Below, piece after piece: positions 34,296 through 43,278 of a stretch of 43,872 nucleotides of DNA. The notes under the pieces are model-generated. The model saw nothing but the letters and a program-made list of their open reading frames with translations, had not been told where the DNA came from and ran no database searches. Every line of letters starts with the position of its first letter. The stretch's first letter is position 1. This DNA is from Pirellulales bacterium (lineage in GTDB: Bacteria > Planctomycetota > Planctomycetia > Pirellulales > JAEUIK01): the NCBI GenBank assembly GCA_019745975.1, contig JAIESQ010000168.1, positions 1 to 43,872 of the forward strand, read 5' to 3'. Made by a program: the position numbers and the translations under genes.

Positions 34296-36566
34296 CTAGA
34301 GCTCGAAGTTGAACGTCTGCGCAAAGAGCCGCCAAGCTTGCTGCGCCAGCGTGCGATAGCCGGCGTGAATCTTCGCTTTCCCCTTGAGGCCGATGAGGAG
34401 CATGGCCTCCGAGTCGGAGAGCGGCACCCGCGCCTGATACGACGTATTCATGGGTCGTTCGATGCCGGTGTCGTCGGTTTTCGTCGCCAGCTCGCCGCCT
34501 GATTTATTTGAGAGGTTCTTTGGGCTCACTTTGAGTTCTTCGTTGGCGATTTCGACGATCTGGCCGCGCAGTTTTTTGCCAGGGCGCGAGTCGAGCACCA
34601 GGTCGACCTTCAGGCCGCGATCTGGGTTCTTGGCCTGTACGCGTGAGTGCCCTTCGACGACGAATTCCACATCCGACTGATCGATCACCAGGATGGCCTG
34701 CATCTTGGCCGGATCGCCGACCTGGCAGAACAGCTCGCCTTCGTCGATCGAGCAACCGAGATTGCGCGGCTCGAGAGGAGAGCCGTGCCAGGTGGGGAGC
34801 TGTTCATCCTCGTGGGGCGTGCGGCTCTTCTGGGGAGCGGGCAGGACCGTGCCATCGGTGGGAGTGACGAGCTCGAGTAGCGCGAGCTCGTCACGCTTCT
34901 TTTCGAGCTGTTGGCGAACCATCTTGAGATTCTCCTCGACGCGCGGTACTTGCAGGCCGGCGTCGGGGCTGCGGAAACGGACCTCAGCCAGCGAATCAAG
35001 TTCCGCTTGATGCTCCTGTTCTTGCCCCTCGAGCTCGGCGACCGCGTAAACCGCTTCGAGGTTTACCAGCCGCGCGAGCGATTGGCCCTTCTTGACTTGC
35101 TTGCCGGCCTGGACGTGGACTTTGTCGAGTCGGCCGGGCACGTCGACGTAAATCGGCGTGGCGCCCAGCGGCTGCACCTCGAACGTGCAAAAGACGCGAT
35201 TGGGCAAGGGCACCAGGCAAACGAAGGCCAGCACGCAGCCGACCAACGCGAGCGTGGTGTAGAAGCGAGCCTTTTTCACTTGATCGAGCCTCCCAGGCAC
35301 CCAGAAGAATTTACCGAGCTTCCACAGCGGCTGCACCACCAAACCGAACAGGCTGGCCATGGCGATTGCCTGACCGACGATCTTCAGACCGTACGGTTCG
35401 CCGAGTTTGTACAAGAACCACAAGATCGACAGCGCAACAAACCACTTGTAGACCGCGGCGGCCACGCTGTAGACGGCGAACATCCACTGCCGCCCCTGCG
35501 GCAAGAGCGGATTGGGTGTTTCTTCGAGTCCCAAGCACCAGGCTCCCAGCTTGCGGCCAAGGATCTCGCTCGACTTTTGCCGCAAGTTCGGGATCTCGAG
35601 GATGTCGCTGAGAATGTAGTAGCCGTCGTACCGCAGCAGCGGATTGCCGTTGAAAACTATCGTGCTCACCGAGCAAACGAACATCGTCGAAAGCGCGAGA
35701 TTGTTGACCAGCCCCGGCTCGCTGAACCACCAGAGATACGTGGCCAGCGAGGCCAGGATGATCTCGACATACATGCCGGCGGCGCCGATGAACGCCCGGT
35801 GCCACTTGTTGGGCAACATCCACGAATCGGAGACGTTGCAATACAAGCAGGGCGTGAGCACCAGCACCATCACCCCCATTTCGTGACATTCGCCGCCGAA
35901 GTGCTTACATGACAGGCCGTGGCCGAACTCGTGCAGCACCTTGGTCGTGCCCAGCGCGATGGCGAGCCAGAAGGCATTCTCGACGCTGAAGAACTGATGG
36001 AACTCGGGAAGCCGGGAGCGGAACGTATCGAACTGCACCGCGACTAGTAGCAGGGCGCTTAAACCCAACAACAACACCGCTACCATCGTCACGGGGGCGA
36101 ACAACCACCGCACGGCGGGCAGCATCCAATCAAGCAACCGATCGGGGTCGATTCCCTTGAAGCGGATGGCCAGCACGTTCGAGAGCGTCGCCCAAAGTTC
36201 GCTGCGCTTCCGTTCGTCGCGGCGTTTTTTGAGCTGGGTACCTTGCCCCGGCACATCGGCGATCACCAAGCCGCTGCCGTGCAGGGTGCCGATGAACTGT
36301 TGCAGTTCGTCGAGGCCAATCTTCTCGGGCGGAAAGCGGCGCTCGTATTCGGCCCGAATCTCGTCGAGGCTCATCTGGCCGTCGAGCATCTCCAGGATGG
36401 CGAAGACCTCCTCCTCGAGACGGAAGTAGTTCAGGCCGACCGGCTCCTTGACCACCCAATACGTGCGCCCCTGATACCGTTGGCGGCGAGCCAGCAGGTC
36501 GGGGCGTTTGCGCACGCGTAGCCGACGAGCTGTCGTCGAAACCAGGCTGTCGTGCAGAGTGGACAT
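34296..36566 (-). CDS. PqqD-like / M50 site-2-type metalloprotease / HlyD-like fusion
   Basis: A 756-residue protein. Residues about 15-105 form a PqqD-like winged-helix domain (YFRLEEEVFAILEMLDG then LDEIRAEYERRFP), a peptide-binding fold in RiPP systems. Then comes a polytopic M50 metalloprotease core with zinc motif HEFGH at 212-216 and the second motif NGNPLLRYDGYY around 335-346. After further helices, a HlyD/biotinyl-lipoyl-like barrel with a coiled-coil hairpin (about 475-750) faces the periplasm. This matches the 'putative peptide zinc metalloprotease' family. The frame extends 23 residues upstream, but ATG 36566, seven bases after the previous stop, fits the operon. Last gene of a three-gene minus-strand unit with two other HlyD-type proteins. 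Confidence 0.9.
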   Translation of the reverse strand: MSTLHDSLVSTTARRLRVRKRPDLLARRQRYQGRTYWVVKEPVGLNYFRLEEEVFAILEMLDGQMSLDEIRAEYERRFPPEKIGLDELQQFIGTLHGSGLVIADVPGQGTQLKKRRDERKRSELWATLSNVLAIRFKGIDPDRLLDWMLPAVRWLFAPVTMVAVLLLGLSALLLVAVQFDTFRSRLPEFHQFFSVENAFWLAIALGTTKVLHEFGHGLSCKHFGGECHEMGVMVLVLTPCLYCNVSDSWMLPNKWHRAFIGAAGMYVEIILASLATYLWWFSEPGLVNNLALSTMFVCSVSTIVFNGNPLLRYDGYYILSDILEIPNLRQKSSEILGRKLGAWCLGLEETPNPLLPQGRQWMFAVYSVAAAVYKWFVALSILWFLYKLGEPYGLKIVGQAIAMASLFGLVVQPLWKLGKFFWVPGRLDQVKKARFYTTLALVGCVLAFVCLVPLPNRVFCTFEVQPLGATPIYVDVPGRLDKVHVQAGKQVKKGQSLARLVNLEAVYAVAELEGQEQEHQAELDSLAEVRFRSPDAGLQVPRVEENLKMVRQQLEKKRDELALLELVTPTDGTVLPAPQKSRTPHEDEQLPTWHGSPLEPRNLGCSIDEGELFCQVGDPAKMQAILVIDQSDVEFVVEGHSRVQAKNPDRGLKVDLVLDSRPGKKLRGQIVEIANEELKVSPKNLSNKSGGELATKTDDTGIERPMNTSYQARVPLSDSEAMLLIGLKGKAKIHAGYRTLAQQAWRLFAQTFNFEL

Positions 36567-36573
36567 GCGAAGC

Positions 36574-37521
36574 TTAGCGTCGGCGCGGCAACTCCGGCCC
36601 GCGACCGGCGGCGGCCGTCGGGCGCTCAGCCACATCGGTCAGCTCGATCGCCATTTCGCCCTTCAACCCCGGCAGCAGAACCCACTGATTGTTGGCCAGC
36701 CGAGTGTTGACCACTTTGGCTTTGATGAGCACGAGCTCGCCACCGGGTTCGATCTCAGGTTTGACGAATTCAATCTTGCCGACAAAGGTCGTGTCGTTGA
36801 GCGGCGATTTGAATTCGGCCTTGCGGCCCAACAGCAGAGTAGGATTGCATTCCTTGATGCTGACGAAACCCTCGATCCAGAGCGTGTCGAGGCGAATAAT
36901 TCGGAGCACGGCGTCGCCGGGATTGGCCCACTCGCCGGCATGCAGGAGCAGCTCGACGACCTGGCCCTTGATGCGCGACTTGATTTGCCGTCGTTGAACG
37001 GCGATTCGAGCCGCGTCGAGCTTGGCGTTCTTGGCGTCGGCCGTCAGCACCATGATTTGCTGATCGACGGTGGCCTTTTCGGTTTGCAAGCGTGCTTCTT
37101 CCCACTTGTAGCGCTTGATGCGGATTTCCGACTGCGATTTGGCGCCAGGAACTTTCGTGTTGGCTTCGACTACCTGGTCGTATTCCGCTTTGGTGACTTG
37201 CGTCAGCTTGTCGGCGACTTTCACCTCGATGTCGTTCTCAGCCTGGGTGCGGGCGACTTGCGCCTCTTTTTCGGCGACCACCAGCTCCGCTTGCGGCTGC
37301 CGATCGTCGATGCGACCGAGCACCGTGTCGGGCTCGACTTCGAGGCCGAGCTTGGCTTCAAGTTCGACCAGTTCGCCGGCCTCGTTGGCGGAGATGCGTG
37401 CTTCTTCGATCAACGCCACCTGGCAGTTTCGCACCACGACGCGCGCGCTGCTCGTGTTTGCCGGTTCGCCGGGATCGCCGCCCAGGCAGACGGTGAGCAA
37501 GGTCAAGAGAGCCGCATGCAT
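36574..37521 (-). CDS. HlyD-family periplasmic adaptor protein
   Basis: A 315-residue secretion adaptor (membrane fusion protein). It has a short signal sequence (HAALLTLLTVCLGG), a split lipoyl-like domain (about 35-75 and 185-215), a long Lys/Glu/Ala-rich coiled-coil hairpin between them (about 75-185, VAEKEAQVARTQAEN), and a beta-barrel toward the C-terminus (WIEGFVSIKECNPTLLLG onward). Such adaptors bridge inner-membrane pumps and outer-membrane channels. It is the middle gene of the triad, starting about 100 bases after the GAF-HlyD stop and ending seven bases before the M50 start. Confidence 0.9.
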   Translation of the reverse strand: MHAALLTLLTVCLGGDPGEPANTSSARVVVRNCQVALIEEARISANEAGELVELEAKLGLEVEPDTVLGRIDDRQPQAELVVAEKEAQVARTQAENDIEVKVADKLTQVTKAEYDQVVEANTKVPGAKSQSEIRIKRYKWEEARLQTEKATVDQQIMVLTADAKNAKLDAARIAVQRRQIKSRIKGQVVELLLHAGEWANPGDAVLRIIRLDTLWIEGFVSIKECNPTLLLGRKAEFKSPLNDTTFVGKIEFVKPEIEPGGELVLIKAKVVNTRLANNQWVLLPGLKGEMAIELTDVAERPTAAAGRGPELPRRR

Positions 37522-37623
37522 GGCGATGATCCTTCGAGATAGCGTGAATAGATCGGCGTCAACAACTTCTTTCCAAGGCGGTAACCGTGGCGTCGGTTTC
37601 GTGCGGCGCCACGCACCACGTCG

Positions 37624-39639
37624 CTACAGTCGAAACAGTATGTGTTTGTGAACCCAGGCCAGCGCTTCGTGGAACAGCACATAACCCAGCGGTCGGCGAC
37701 CACAATGCACGCGCGCCGTCACTTCGGTTCCAGGACGCAACTCGCCTAGTTGTTCCTTGTCGATCTTGACGAGCAACTTGACGGTGTTCCCCTCCTCGGG
37801 ATCGACTTCAGCGCTGGCGTGCACATTGTCGAGTACGCCGAGGTGCTTGCGATCGGGGTCAGTGGCCAGGATGAAGGCGACCGCGAGCTGCTCGCCCAAC
37901 TTCCGCTGAGCGCGAATGAGGTGCCCCATGTACTTCTCGGGCATGAGCACTTCAATTTCCCACGGCCCCGATGGATCGGCGACTTGCAGCACAATCTGGC
38001 CGCGCGAGACGTGCCGGCGATTTAGTTTGCGGTCCACGTCCCAAGTGATGACCTGACCGGCAAGCGGGCTGCGAATAGTCAGCTCCTCTTCCTCCTGCTT
38101 GAGGATTTTGAGCTGGCGGTCCAGGCTTTCACGTTTCTTTTCCTGGGCACGCAACTGACCGGAGACGCGCACCTTCTGGTCCTTGGGTAGTTCGCGGTCG
38201 AGCAACATCGAGTTGAGCGCCAGGATTTCCTCCTCGGCCGCCAGAATCTCCCCCTGCACCCCCGCCAGGCGCACGTCGAGATCGGTATTGCTAAGCCGGG
38301 CGAGCTCCTGGTCCTTGGCGACCTTGGTGTTGTGCTCGACGGGCAGATCCACAATCGTGCCATCCTGCGGAGCGAAGACATCCCGCCGTTCGACCGGGAG
38401 CAACGTCCCGCTGGCTTTGAGTTCAAAATCCCACGGCACGATCACGAGCGCCAGAATCACGGCCACGACCGCGCCGACTGCCAGCAGTGTTTTCGGCAAA
38501 TTGCGGGCAGACACGACCACGCGCGAGCGGCCGATTGCCCGCCACAGCGGCATCAAGAACAACCCTTGGTGCTCTAGCGCGTTGGCCAGCGCGGCGGCAC
38601 TATGCTCGCCAACGACGCGCAGCCGCTGCTCGAGCCCTTCGCGCGGCCGCACCGAATCGATCTGCTCGATAATCAGGGCGCCGACGGGGGCCGGGGCTTC
38701 ATGCTTCGCATCGCTGGTGTCGGGGGGCCGTGCTAGCGGAAGCACGGCGACCGTCTTGCTGTGCGAATCGTCGACGTACGTCTGCACGGCCTCTTCAACT
38801 TGCGGCGCCAGGTCGGTGGCGTCTCCGGCATACCACATCGGATCGCCGGTGCGGACGACTGCCGTCGCTAGCTCGTTGAGCAATTTGACCGCATTGGAAC
38901 GTTTATCGAAGGTGTCCTGTCCGCTAATCGCTTCGACCCGGCAGTGGTTGCCGTAGCGAATCGCCACGCTGACACGGTCGCACTCGAGCAACCGCCGACC
39001 CTCGTTGGCGATCGTGAACGCGGTTTCGCGCGGATCGAGGCTGGCATGCGCTGCCCGCGTGAAGCTCTCGAGCCGGCTCCAGAGAACCTGGCGATCGGTG
39101 AATTGTCGGAGCTGGCGATTCTTGATGTAGTCGGCGGCCAACGCGCACATGTTCAACAAGAAGTTCAAGAAGCCGCGCTGGGTCGCAGGTGCGGTGTCGG
39201 GCCGTTGGAAGACTTCGACAACGCCCTGGGCCGACTCCTGGCTCTTGAGCGGACTGAGGACGAGCAAGTAGCGCGTGGGATTTCCGGGACCGTCGGGATC
39301 GCCCGTTCCCGACTGCGGCGCGACAAGCAGCCCCTCTCCCTGCGTCATGGCGTGCTGCAACAACCGACCGTGGCGCACGCGGTCGCGCGGGTCGTCGAGC
39401 AACTCGCGCGTCGGCAGATTGACGTGGTAAACCAGTTCGAGCTGGCCCGCTTCGGAAATGAACCAGACGGCGCCGCCGATTGCGCCGATCGCGGCCAGAA
39501 CACGATCGAGGAAGCCGGAGTAAAACTCCTGCGCGCCGACGTCCGACCGCGCAAGGCCAGCAATCTCGTCGACCAGTCCGCGGATTTGCTGGCGCGTTTC
39601 GGCGACGACTTCCGGATCGACTTGTTCGGTGCTACTCAT
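37624..39639 (-). CDS. GAF-domain / transmembrane / HlyD-like adaptor fusion
   Basis: A 671-residue protein. Residues about 35-175 and 185-355 look like two GAF-type sensor domains (RVLAAIGAIGGAVWFISEAG; LLECDRVSVAIRYGNHCRVE); a single membrane helix follows (TLLAVGAVVAVILALVIVPW, about 383-402). The rest is a HlyD-type adaptor with a lipoyl half, a coiled-coil hairpin (ILAAEEEILALNSMLLDREL) and a barrel. So cytoplasmic sensors are joined to a periplasmic adaptor. ATG 39639 gives a sensible start; the frame is open to 39681. It is first in the triad with HlyD and PqqD-M50-HlyD and probably sets the control of that complex. Confidence 0.87.
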   Translation of the reverse strand: MSSTEQVDPEVVAETRQQIRGLVDEIAGLARSDVGAQEFYSGFLDRVLAAIGAIGGAVWFISEAGQLELVYHVNLPTRELLDDPRDRVRHGRLLQHAMTQGEGLLVAPQSGTGDPDGPGNPTRYLLVLSPLKSQESAQGVVEVFQRPDTAPATQRGFLNFLLNMCALAADYIKNRQLRQFTDRQVLWSRLESFTRAAHASLDPRETAFTIANEGRRLLECDRVSVAIRYGNHCRVEAISGQDTFDKRSNAVKLLNELATAVVRTGDPMWYAGDATDLAPQVEEAVQTYVDDSHSKTVAVLPLARPPDTSDAKHEAPAPVGALIIEQIDSVRPREGLEQRLRVVGEHSAAALANALEHQGLFLMPLWRAIGRSRVVVSARNLPKTLLAVGAVVAVILALVIVPWDFELKASGTLLPVERRDVFAPQDGTIVDLPVEHNTKVAKDQELARLSNTDLDVRLAGVQGEILAAEEEILALNSMLLDRELPKDQKVRVSGQLRAQEKKRESLDRQLKILKQEEEELTIRSPLAGQVITWDVDRKLNRRHVSRGQIVLQVADPSGPWEIEVLMPEKYMGHLIRAQRKLGEQLAVAFILATDPDRKHLGVLDNVHASAEVDPEEGNTVKLLVKIDKEQLGELRPGTEVTARVHCGRRPLGYVLFHEALAWVHKHILFRL

Positions 39640-40050
39640 GTGGGCCAGATGAGAGCGTGGTCGCTTGCCCTCGCCGTCCAACCCCTGGAAGTGGAGGCGT
39701 CGACAACACGCTAATGCTTAACGGTATCTAGTTTACGTAACGTAGTCCAACCGTGGTTCGCGGCATTCGATGCCGCGCGGCCCGGGGCCGCAAACTCGGC
39801 GCAGACCGCAAAATCAAACATCGACCCCATCCCGGGCGACGCTGTAGCGCATTTCGAAGCCGGCGGTCGGCTGGCCAATCTGGCGCGAGTGGAGGAGCTT
39901 CTTCGATGCTCCGCGAGGGTTCCATCGGTAGTTTAGCCGCACTGGGTCGCGAGCTAGCCGATGGTTGAGCTTTCCCCGCGGTCCGCGGCCGTGGCGGAGA
40001 CAGGTCCTCGAATGTCACGGGGGGGTACCAGAATAAAGTTGTCCGGGAAT

Positions 40051-40192
40051 TTGCGTCCGGGTGCGTCCGGGCAGCTTGGTTTTGCACCCGAACTCGAATG
40101 GACAGCACAACTTGGGGCGCGTGTAACACCGGGCGATTTGCGTCCGGGTGATCGTCCGGTTTGCGTCCGGGTCGGCATTTTGCGTCCGGGTG
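40051..40192 (+). repeat. GCGTCCGGG dispersed repeat cluster, copy 1
   Basis: TTGCGTCCGGGTG or close variants start at 40051, 40061, 40138, 40161 and 40179. Between them lies a 32-base core (40087-40118) with ACTCGAAT and GCACAACTTGGGGC. The same core, at 29 of 32 positions, with flanking TTGCGTCCGGG units, recurs at 43406-43494. Spacing of the units is irregular. Confidence 0.75.
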
Positions 40193-40267
40193 GACATCGC
40201 GCTCGGACGCGCAAGCGGCAAGAACTCTGCCCGCTGGCTTCGCCCAGCGCGCAGATTGGCAAACGGT

Positions 40268-40289
40268 CGGGACAGGGCCGGGACAGGGC
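40268..40289 (+). repeat. 11-base tandem duplication
   Basis: CGGGACAGGGC occurs twice head to tail without mismatch. It lies about 80 bases past the GCGTCCGGG cluster in non-coding sequence. Confidence 0.6.
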
Positions 40290-40585
40290 CGTGCTGCCGC
40301 ACGAGCTGTGAAAACCGTGCAGCGTGCGATCCGCGCGCACTTTTGCCGCCTGGTTCGTTGTGAGCGGCGAGCGCAGCGACCGGGTTTTCCCCAAATCTCA
40401 GGCCTCAAGCCGCCTGCATTATTTGTTCATAGTTATGTGCATTTGTCAGGAGCAAAAAAAACTGGCCAGTTCGCCTGCGCCGCGGGTAGCAGTTCTCCGC
40501 CAAGGCCCGCCGGGGCACGACAGGCAGGTATACTGCGGCGGCCTCGCCACCATCGTTCGTTCCGTAGCGCTGCGACTGACCTCTT

Positions 40586-41791
40586 ATGCGCATTCTGTTG
40601 ACGAATCACCTGCCGTTACACGGCTCGGAATCGGGCGCGTTTACGCGCGATCTGGCAGTCGGCCTGGAGCGGGCCGGGCACCAGGTTCGAGCTCTGGTTG
40701 TCGACGAGCGCGAAGCAGGCGATGAGCCGTTCCACGTCCGGCGCATCGTTTGTCGCGGCGGAGAGACGTCGGCAGATTTGCCGTTTGCCTTGCCGAGCTT
40801 CTCCGCGCCGACACCGAGCCGCCAGTCCTTCGACACATTGAGTGACGATCAACTTGCACAATATCGAGAAGAACTCCGTCGCCATCTGGACGAGGAGATT
40901 GCGGAGTTTGACCCGCACGTTATTCATGCGCAGCACATTGGGATCTTGGGGCACCTGGCGCTCGAGGCGGGTGTCCCTTACGTGTTGGGAGCGACAGGCG
41001 CCGATCTCTTGAGTTTCCAGGCTGACGACCGCTATCGCCGTTTCGCCGAGGAAGCCGCCGAGAACGCCGGCCGCATTCTTGCCGCCAGCGAGCGCATCCG
41101 GCGCCAGGTGCTCGCCACGTTCGACGTGGCCGACGAGCGCGCGGAAACCCTCGCCAAAGCCATTGATCTTCGGCCGTATGAATCGCCGCCGACACGAGCA
41201 ATGGCCTTGGCTCGTATCGGATTGCCCTTGCCAGTTGGTCCACTCGTGACATTTGTCGGACGGCTTGCCGCGCACAAAGGCATCGACACCCTGCTCAACG
41301 CCGCGGCGGTTTATGAGTCCCATCCTGCCCGGCCGACTACGCTGATCGTTGGCGACGGCATTCAGCGAGTCGAACTGGAAGCGCAAGCACGTCGCCTCGG
41401 CTTGGAGCGTGTGCGGCTGGTTGGTGAACAACCTCCGGCATTCTGTGTGGCGGCCTACGTGGCGGCCGACCTCGTCGTGCTGCCGTCGCGCGGCGATACC
41501 TCGGGGCGCGTCGCGCTCGAAGCGCTGGCCACGGGCACGCCGGTGCTAGCCGCCGCGGCGGGCAGCCTGACGGAAATCGTTGATGACCAAACAGGCGGCC
41601 TGGTTCCGACGGACGATCACGAGTTGCTCGCGGCAGGCGTAATGCGCGCAATCGACGAAGATTGGAAACGCACAAAAGGCCCGGCCGCGGGTGCTCGCGT
41701 TCGCAAGCACTACAATATCGACGACCGCGTGCCATGGATTGTCGAGCGATACGAACGGGCGGTCGCGGACCGTGGCGGCCGCGTCACTTAG
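40586..41791 (+). CDS. GT4-family (GT-B fold) glycosyltransferase
   Basis: A 401-residue GT-B glycosyltransferase. The N-terminal acceptor domain opens with MRILLTNHLPLHGSESGAF, including a Gly-rich loop; HAQHIGILGHLAL and LGATGADLL follow. The C-terminal donor domain shows VTFVGRLAAHKGIDTLLNA and the EX7E-like segment SRGDTSGRVALEALATGTPV, where the first acidic residue is Asp rather than Glu. Family members move sugars from nucleotide donors to lipids or polysaccharides at the cytoplasmic membrane face. It stands alone on the plus strand after the repeat region; ATG 40586 begins at the usual fold start, without a clear Shine-Dalgarno. Confidence 0.92.
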   Translation: MRILLTNHLPLHGSESGAFTRDLAVGLERAGHQVRALVVDEREAGDEPFHVRRIVCRGGETSADLPFALPSFSAPTPSRQSFDTLSDDQLAQYREELRRHLDEEIAEFDPHVIHAQHIGILGHLALEAGVPYVLGATGADLLSFQADDRYRRFAEEAAENAGRILAASERIRRQVLATFDVADERAETLAKAIDLRPYESPPTRAMALARIGLPLPVGPLVTFVGRLAAHKGIDTLLNAAAVYESHPARPTTLIVGDGIQRVELEAQARRLGLERVRLVGEQPPAFCVAAYVAADLVVLPSRGDTSGRVALEALATGTPVLAAAAGSLTEIVDDQTGGLVPTDDHELLAAGVMRAIDEDWKRTKGPAAGARVRKHYNIDDRVPWIVERYERAVADRGGRVT

Positions 41792-41834
41792 CGCAAGGTT
41801 GTACTGCCGCGCAGGCTCGATAGCTCGCCGCCGC

Positions 41835-42326
41835 CTATCGCTTGCCGAGCGTGATACTGATTGCGGTGATCTTGTCCGACTTGCGCGTCAGTACGACGCT
41901 ACAGGTGCGGCCGTCCTTGTCCGACGAGATCATATTGCCGCGCTGGACGTCGAGCTCGGCTTCGATCGTCCAGCCCGACGCCGCCAGTTGTTCGCGATAG
42001 AACTTGACCACGTCGGGAATGTCGTCGCTGGTGTGCAGCGTCACTTGCTCCGAATCATCGAGCGTCACGGCCAGGACCAAAGTCGCGGCGGGGTAAAGCG
42101 GCACGTCGCTGGGGAATCCAGCCGGCAGCGCCACCCCCGTCTCGCCAGTCTCCAGATGCATCTTCTCTTGACCGCCGACGTCGGCCTGCAAGGTGTCGCC
42201 GACGCGCGAAAAGCTGATGTCGCCGGATTGCGCGGGGAGAGCCGCCTGATCATCGGTCGGACGGCCGCAGCCGAACACGCCGATGCTCAACAGCAAAGCA
42301 CTGGTTGCCAATGGTCGCAGGTACAT
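41835..42326 (-). CDS. Small lipoprotein of unknown function
   Basis: A 163-residue probable lipoprotein: signal MYLRPLATSALLLSIGVFGC with a lipobox ending at Cys20, then a short disordered linker. The mature domain has the block FPSDVPLYPAATLVLAVTLD and DIPDVVKFYREQLAASGWTI, a pattern seen in many secreted proteins of unknown role. ATG 42326 is chosen because it starts the signal peptide exactly; AAGAAGAA lies about ten bases upstream. The open frame extends to 42545 but that part is Arg/Pro-rich and overlaps the next gene. It lies 155 bases downstream of the metalloprotease-like lipoprotein on the same strand. Confidence 0.8.
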   Translation of the reverse strand: MYLRPLATSALLLSIGVFGCGRPTDDQAALPAQSGDISFSRVGDTLQADVGGQEKMHLETGETGVALPAGFPSDVPLYPAATLVLAVTLDDSEQVTLHTSDDIPDVVKFYREQLAASGWTIEAELDVQRGNMISSDKDGRTCSVVLTRKSDKITAISITLGKR

Positions 42327-42480
42327 CTGAGAGTTCTTCTTGATGGCCAGCGCCGGACGACGCCGCCGAGCGGTTTGATCGACGATTCGAGGCGCGGACA
42401 TTTGCCTGCCGCGACGAGCCCTCAACATAGTCGCGGCAATGGTCGGCGTCGACTCTGGCGGCCAATCTCGCGGTGGCCGG

Positions 42481-43278
42481 CTATTCGGCCGGCGGCTGTT
42501 GGCTTGTGCACTGGCGAATATGTTCCGCGAAGGCGTCCTCGGCATTGGGCAACGCGCGGCGAATGAGGTTCGACATCGGCGGCGCCATCGCGTCGCGCCG
42601 CAGAATGGTCAAATACTCGCGCAACAGCTCCAAGCGTTCCGGCTCGGTCTCCACGAGCAGATGCACCCAAGCCCAGCTCTCGGCGTAATCGAGCTGCTCC
42701 ATGTCGCTGGCACTCGAAAACGATTCGAGACGCCGCAAGTCGGGGTGCCACGCGCCGCCGGCCAGCCGAGCCGTGATCGCCTCAACATGAGGACGGTTGA
42801 GGCCGCGATGGCCGCGCGGCACTTCGAAGTATTCGGCGATTCCCTCGTCGAGCCAGAGCGGCAAGTTCGGCACCACGGCGTGCAAGTAGCCGTGCGCCAC
42901 TTCGTGCCGCAAGTCCTCGGCCAGGCGATCGCCCCAGTGGGCGTACACCGCGAGCTGCGTGTCGGTCTCGACGAAGAACGCGCGCCGCGTGGGAAACCCG
43001 GGATAGTGCTCATGCACATAGCGATTGAAGTGCTCAGGCGTGCCGAACAAGTAGACGTGGATCGGCTCGTCGGACGTCGGGAGCGCGAGTTTGGCGGTCA
43101 GTTCGCCGCGCTGCGCCGCGAGTTCTTCGATCAGTCGATGCTGCTTAGGCAACTGAAAGTTGCTGGTGACGATCAGTTGATCGCGAACCACGGTGTCGGT
43201 CAGTGGCAAGCCAGGCTCGCGCCCCCCAAACCGCGCGCAGGCCGACGCCCAAAGGCAACAGCTGCCCAGCCAAATCAC
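42481..43278 (-). CDS. HExxH gluzincin-like lipoprotein (DUF1570-like)
   Basis: A 265-residue protein from GTG 43278. The N-terminus is a short lipoprotein signal with ASAC as lipobox (Cys14). The zinc motif HEVAH lies at 125-129 and is followed by LPLWLDEGIAEYF with Glu145 as likely third ligand, the gluzincin arrangement. This resembles the DUF1570-type proteins frequent in planctomycetes; no substrate is known. The open frame continues upstream to 43518, but there it translates the GCGTCCGGG repeat element and is not credible. The start is uncertain because no Shine-Dalgarno is clear. It may share a transcript with the small lipoprotein. Confidence 0.82.
   Translation of the reverse strand: MIWLGSCCLWASACARFGGREPGLPLTDTVVRDQLIVTSNFQLPKQHRLIEELAAQRGELTAKLALPTSDEPIHVYLFGTPEHFNRYVHEHYPGFPTRRAFFVETDTQLAVYAHWGDRLAEDLRHEVAHGYLHAVVPNLPLWLDEGIAEYFEVPRGHRGLNRPHVEAITARLAGGAWHPDLRRLESFSSASDMEQLDYAESWAWVHLLVETEPERLELLREYLTILRRDAMAPPMSNLIRRALPNAEDAFAEHIRQCTSQQPPAE

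Larger units (their letters stand above)
39640..40585. other. Gene-poor region with dispersed repeats
   Basis: About 950 bases with no convincing gene. From the left it holds an AT-richer stretch with the palindrome TTACGTAA (39733-39740), which may belong to the promoter of the GAF-HlyD gene. Then come the GCGTCCGGG repeat cluster (40051-40192) and an 11-base tandem duplication (CGGGACAGGGC, 40268-40289). Finally there is a perfect 12-base palindrome AACTGGCCAGTT (40460-40471) after an A-run, which may be an operator for the downstream glycosyltransferase. Frames that are open here encode repetitive, biased peptides and I do not accept them. Confidence 0.5.

Noticed and set aside
40051-40192. 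CRISPR-like array of GCGTCCGGG units
   Set aside because: Units are only 11-13 bases, spacing varies from overlapping to over 70 bases, and no cas gene is present.
39728-40408. Minus-strand open frames across the repeat region left of the GT4 gene
   Set aside because: They translate the repeat as recurring PDAN-type peptides with Arg/Pro bias, have no domain, and have no ribosome binding site.
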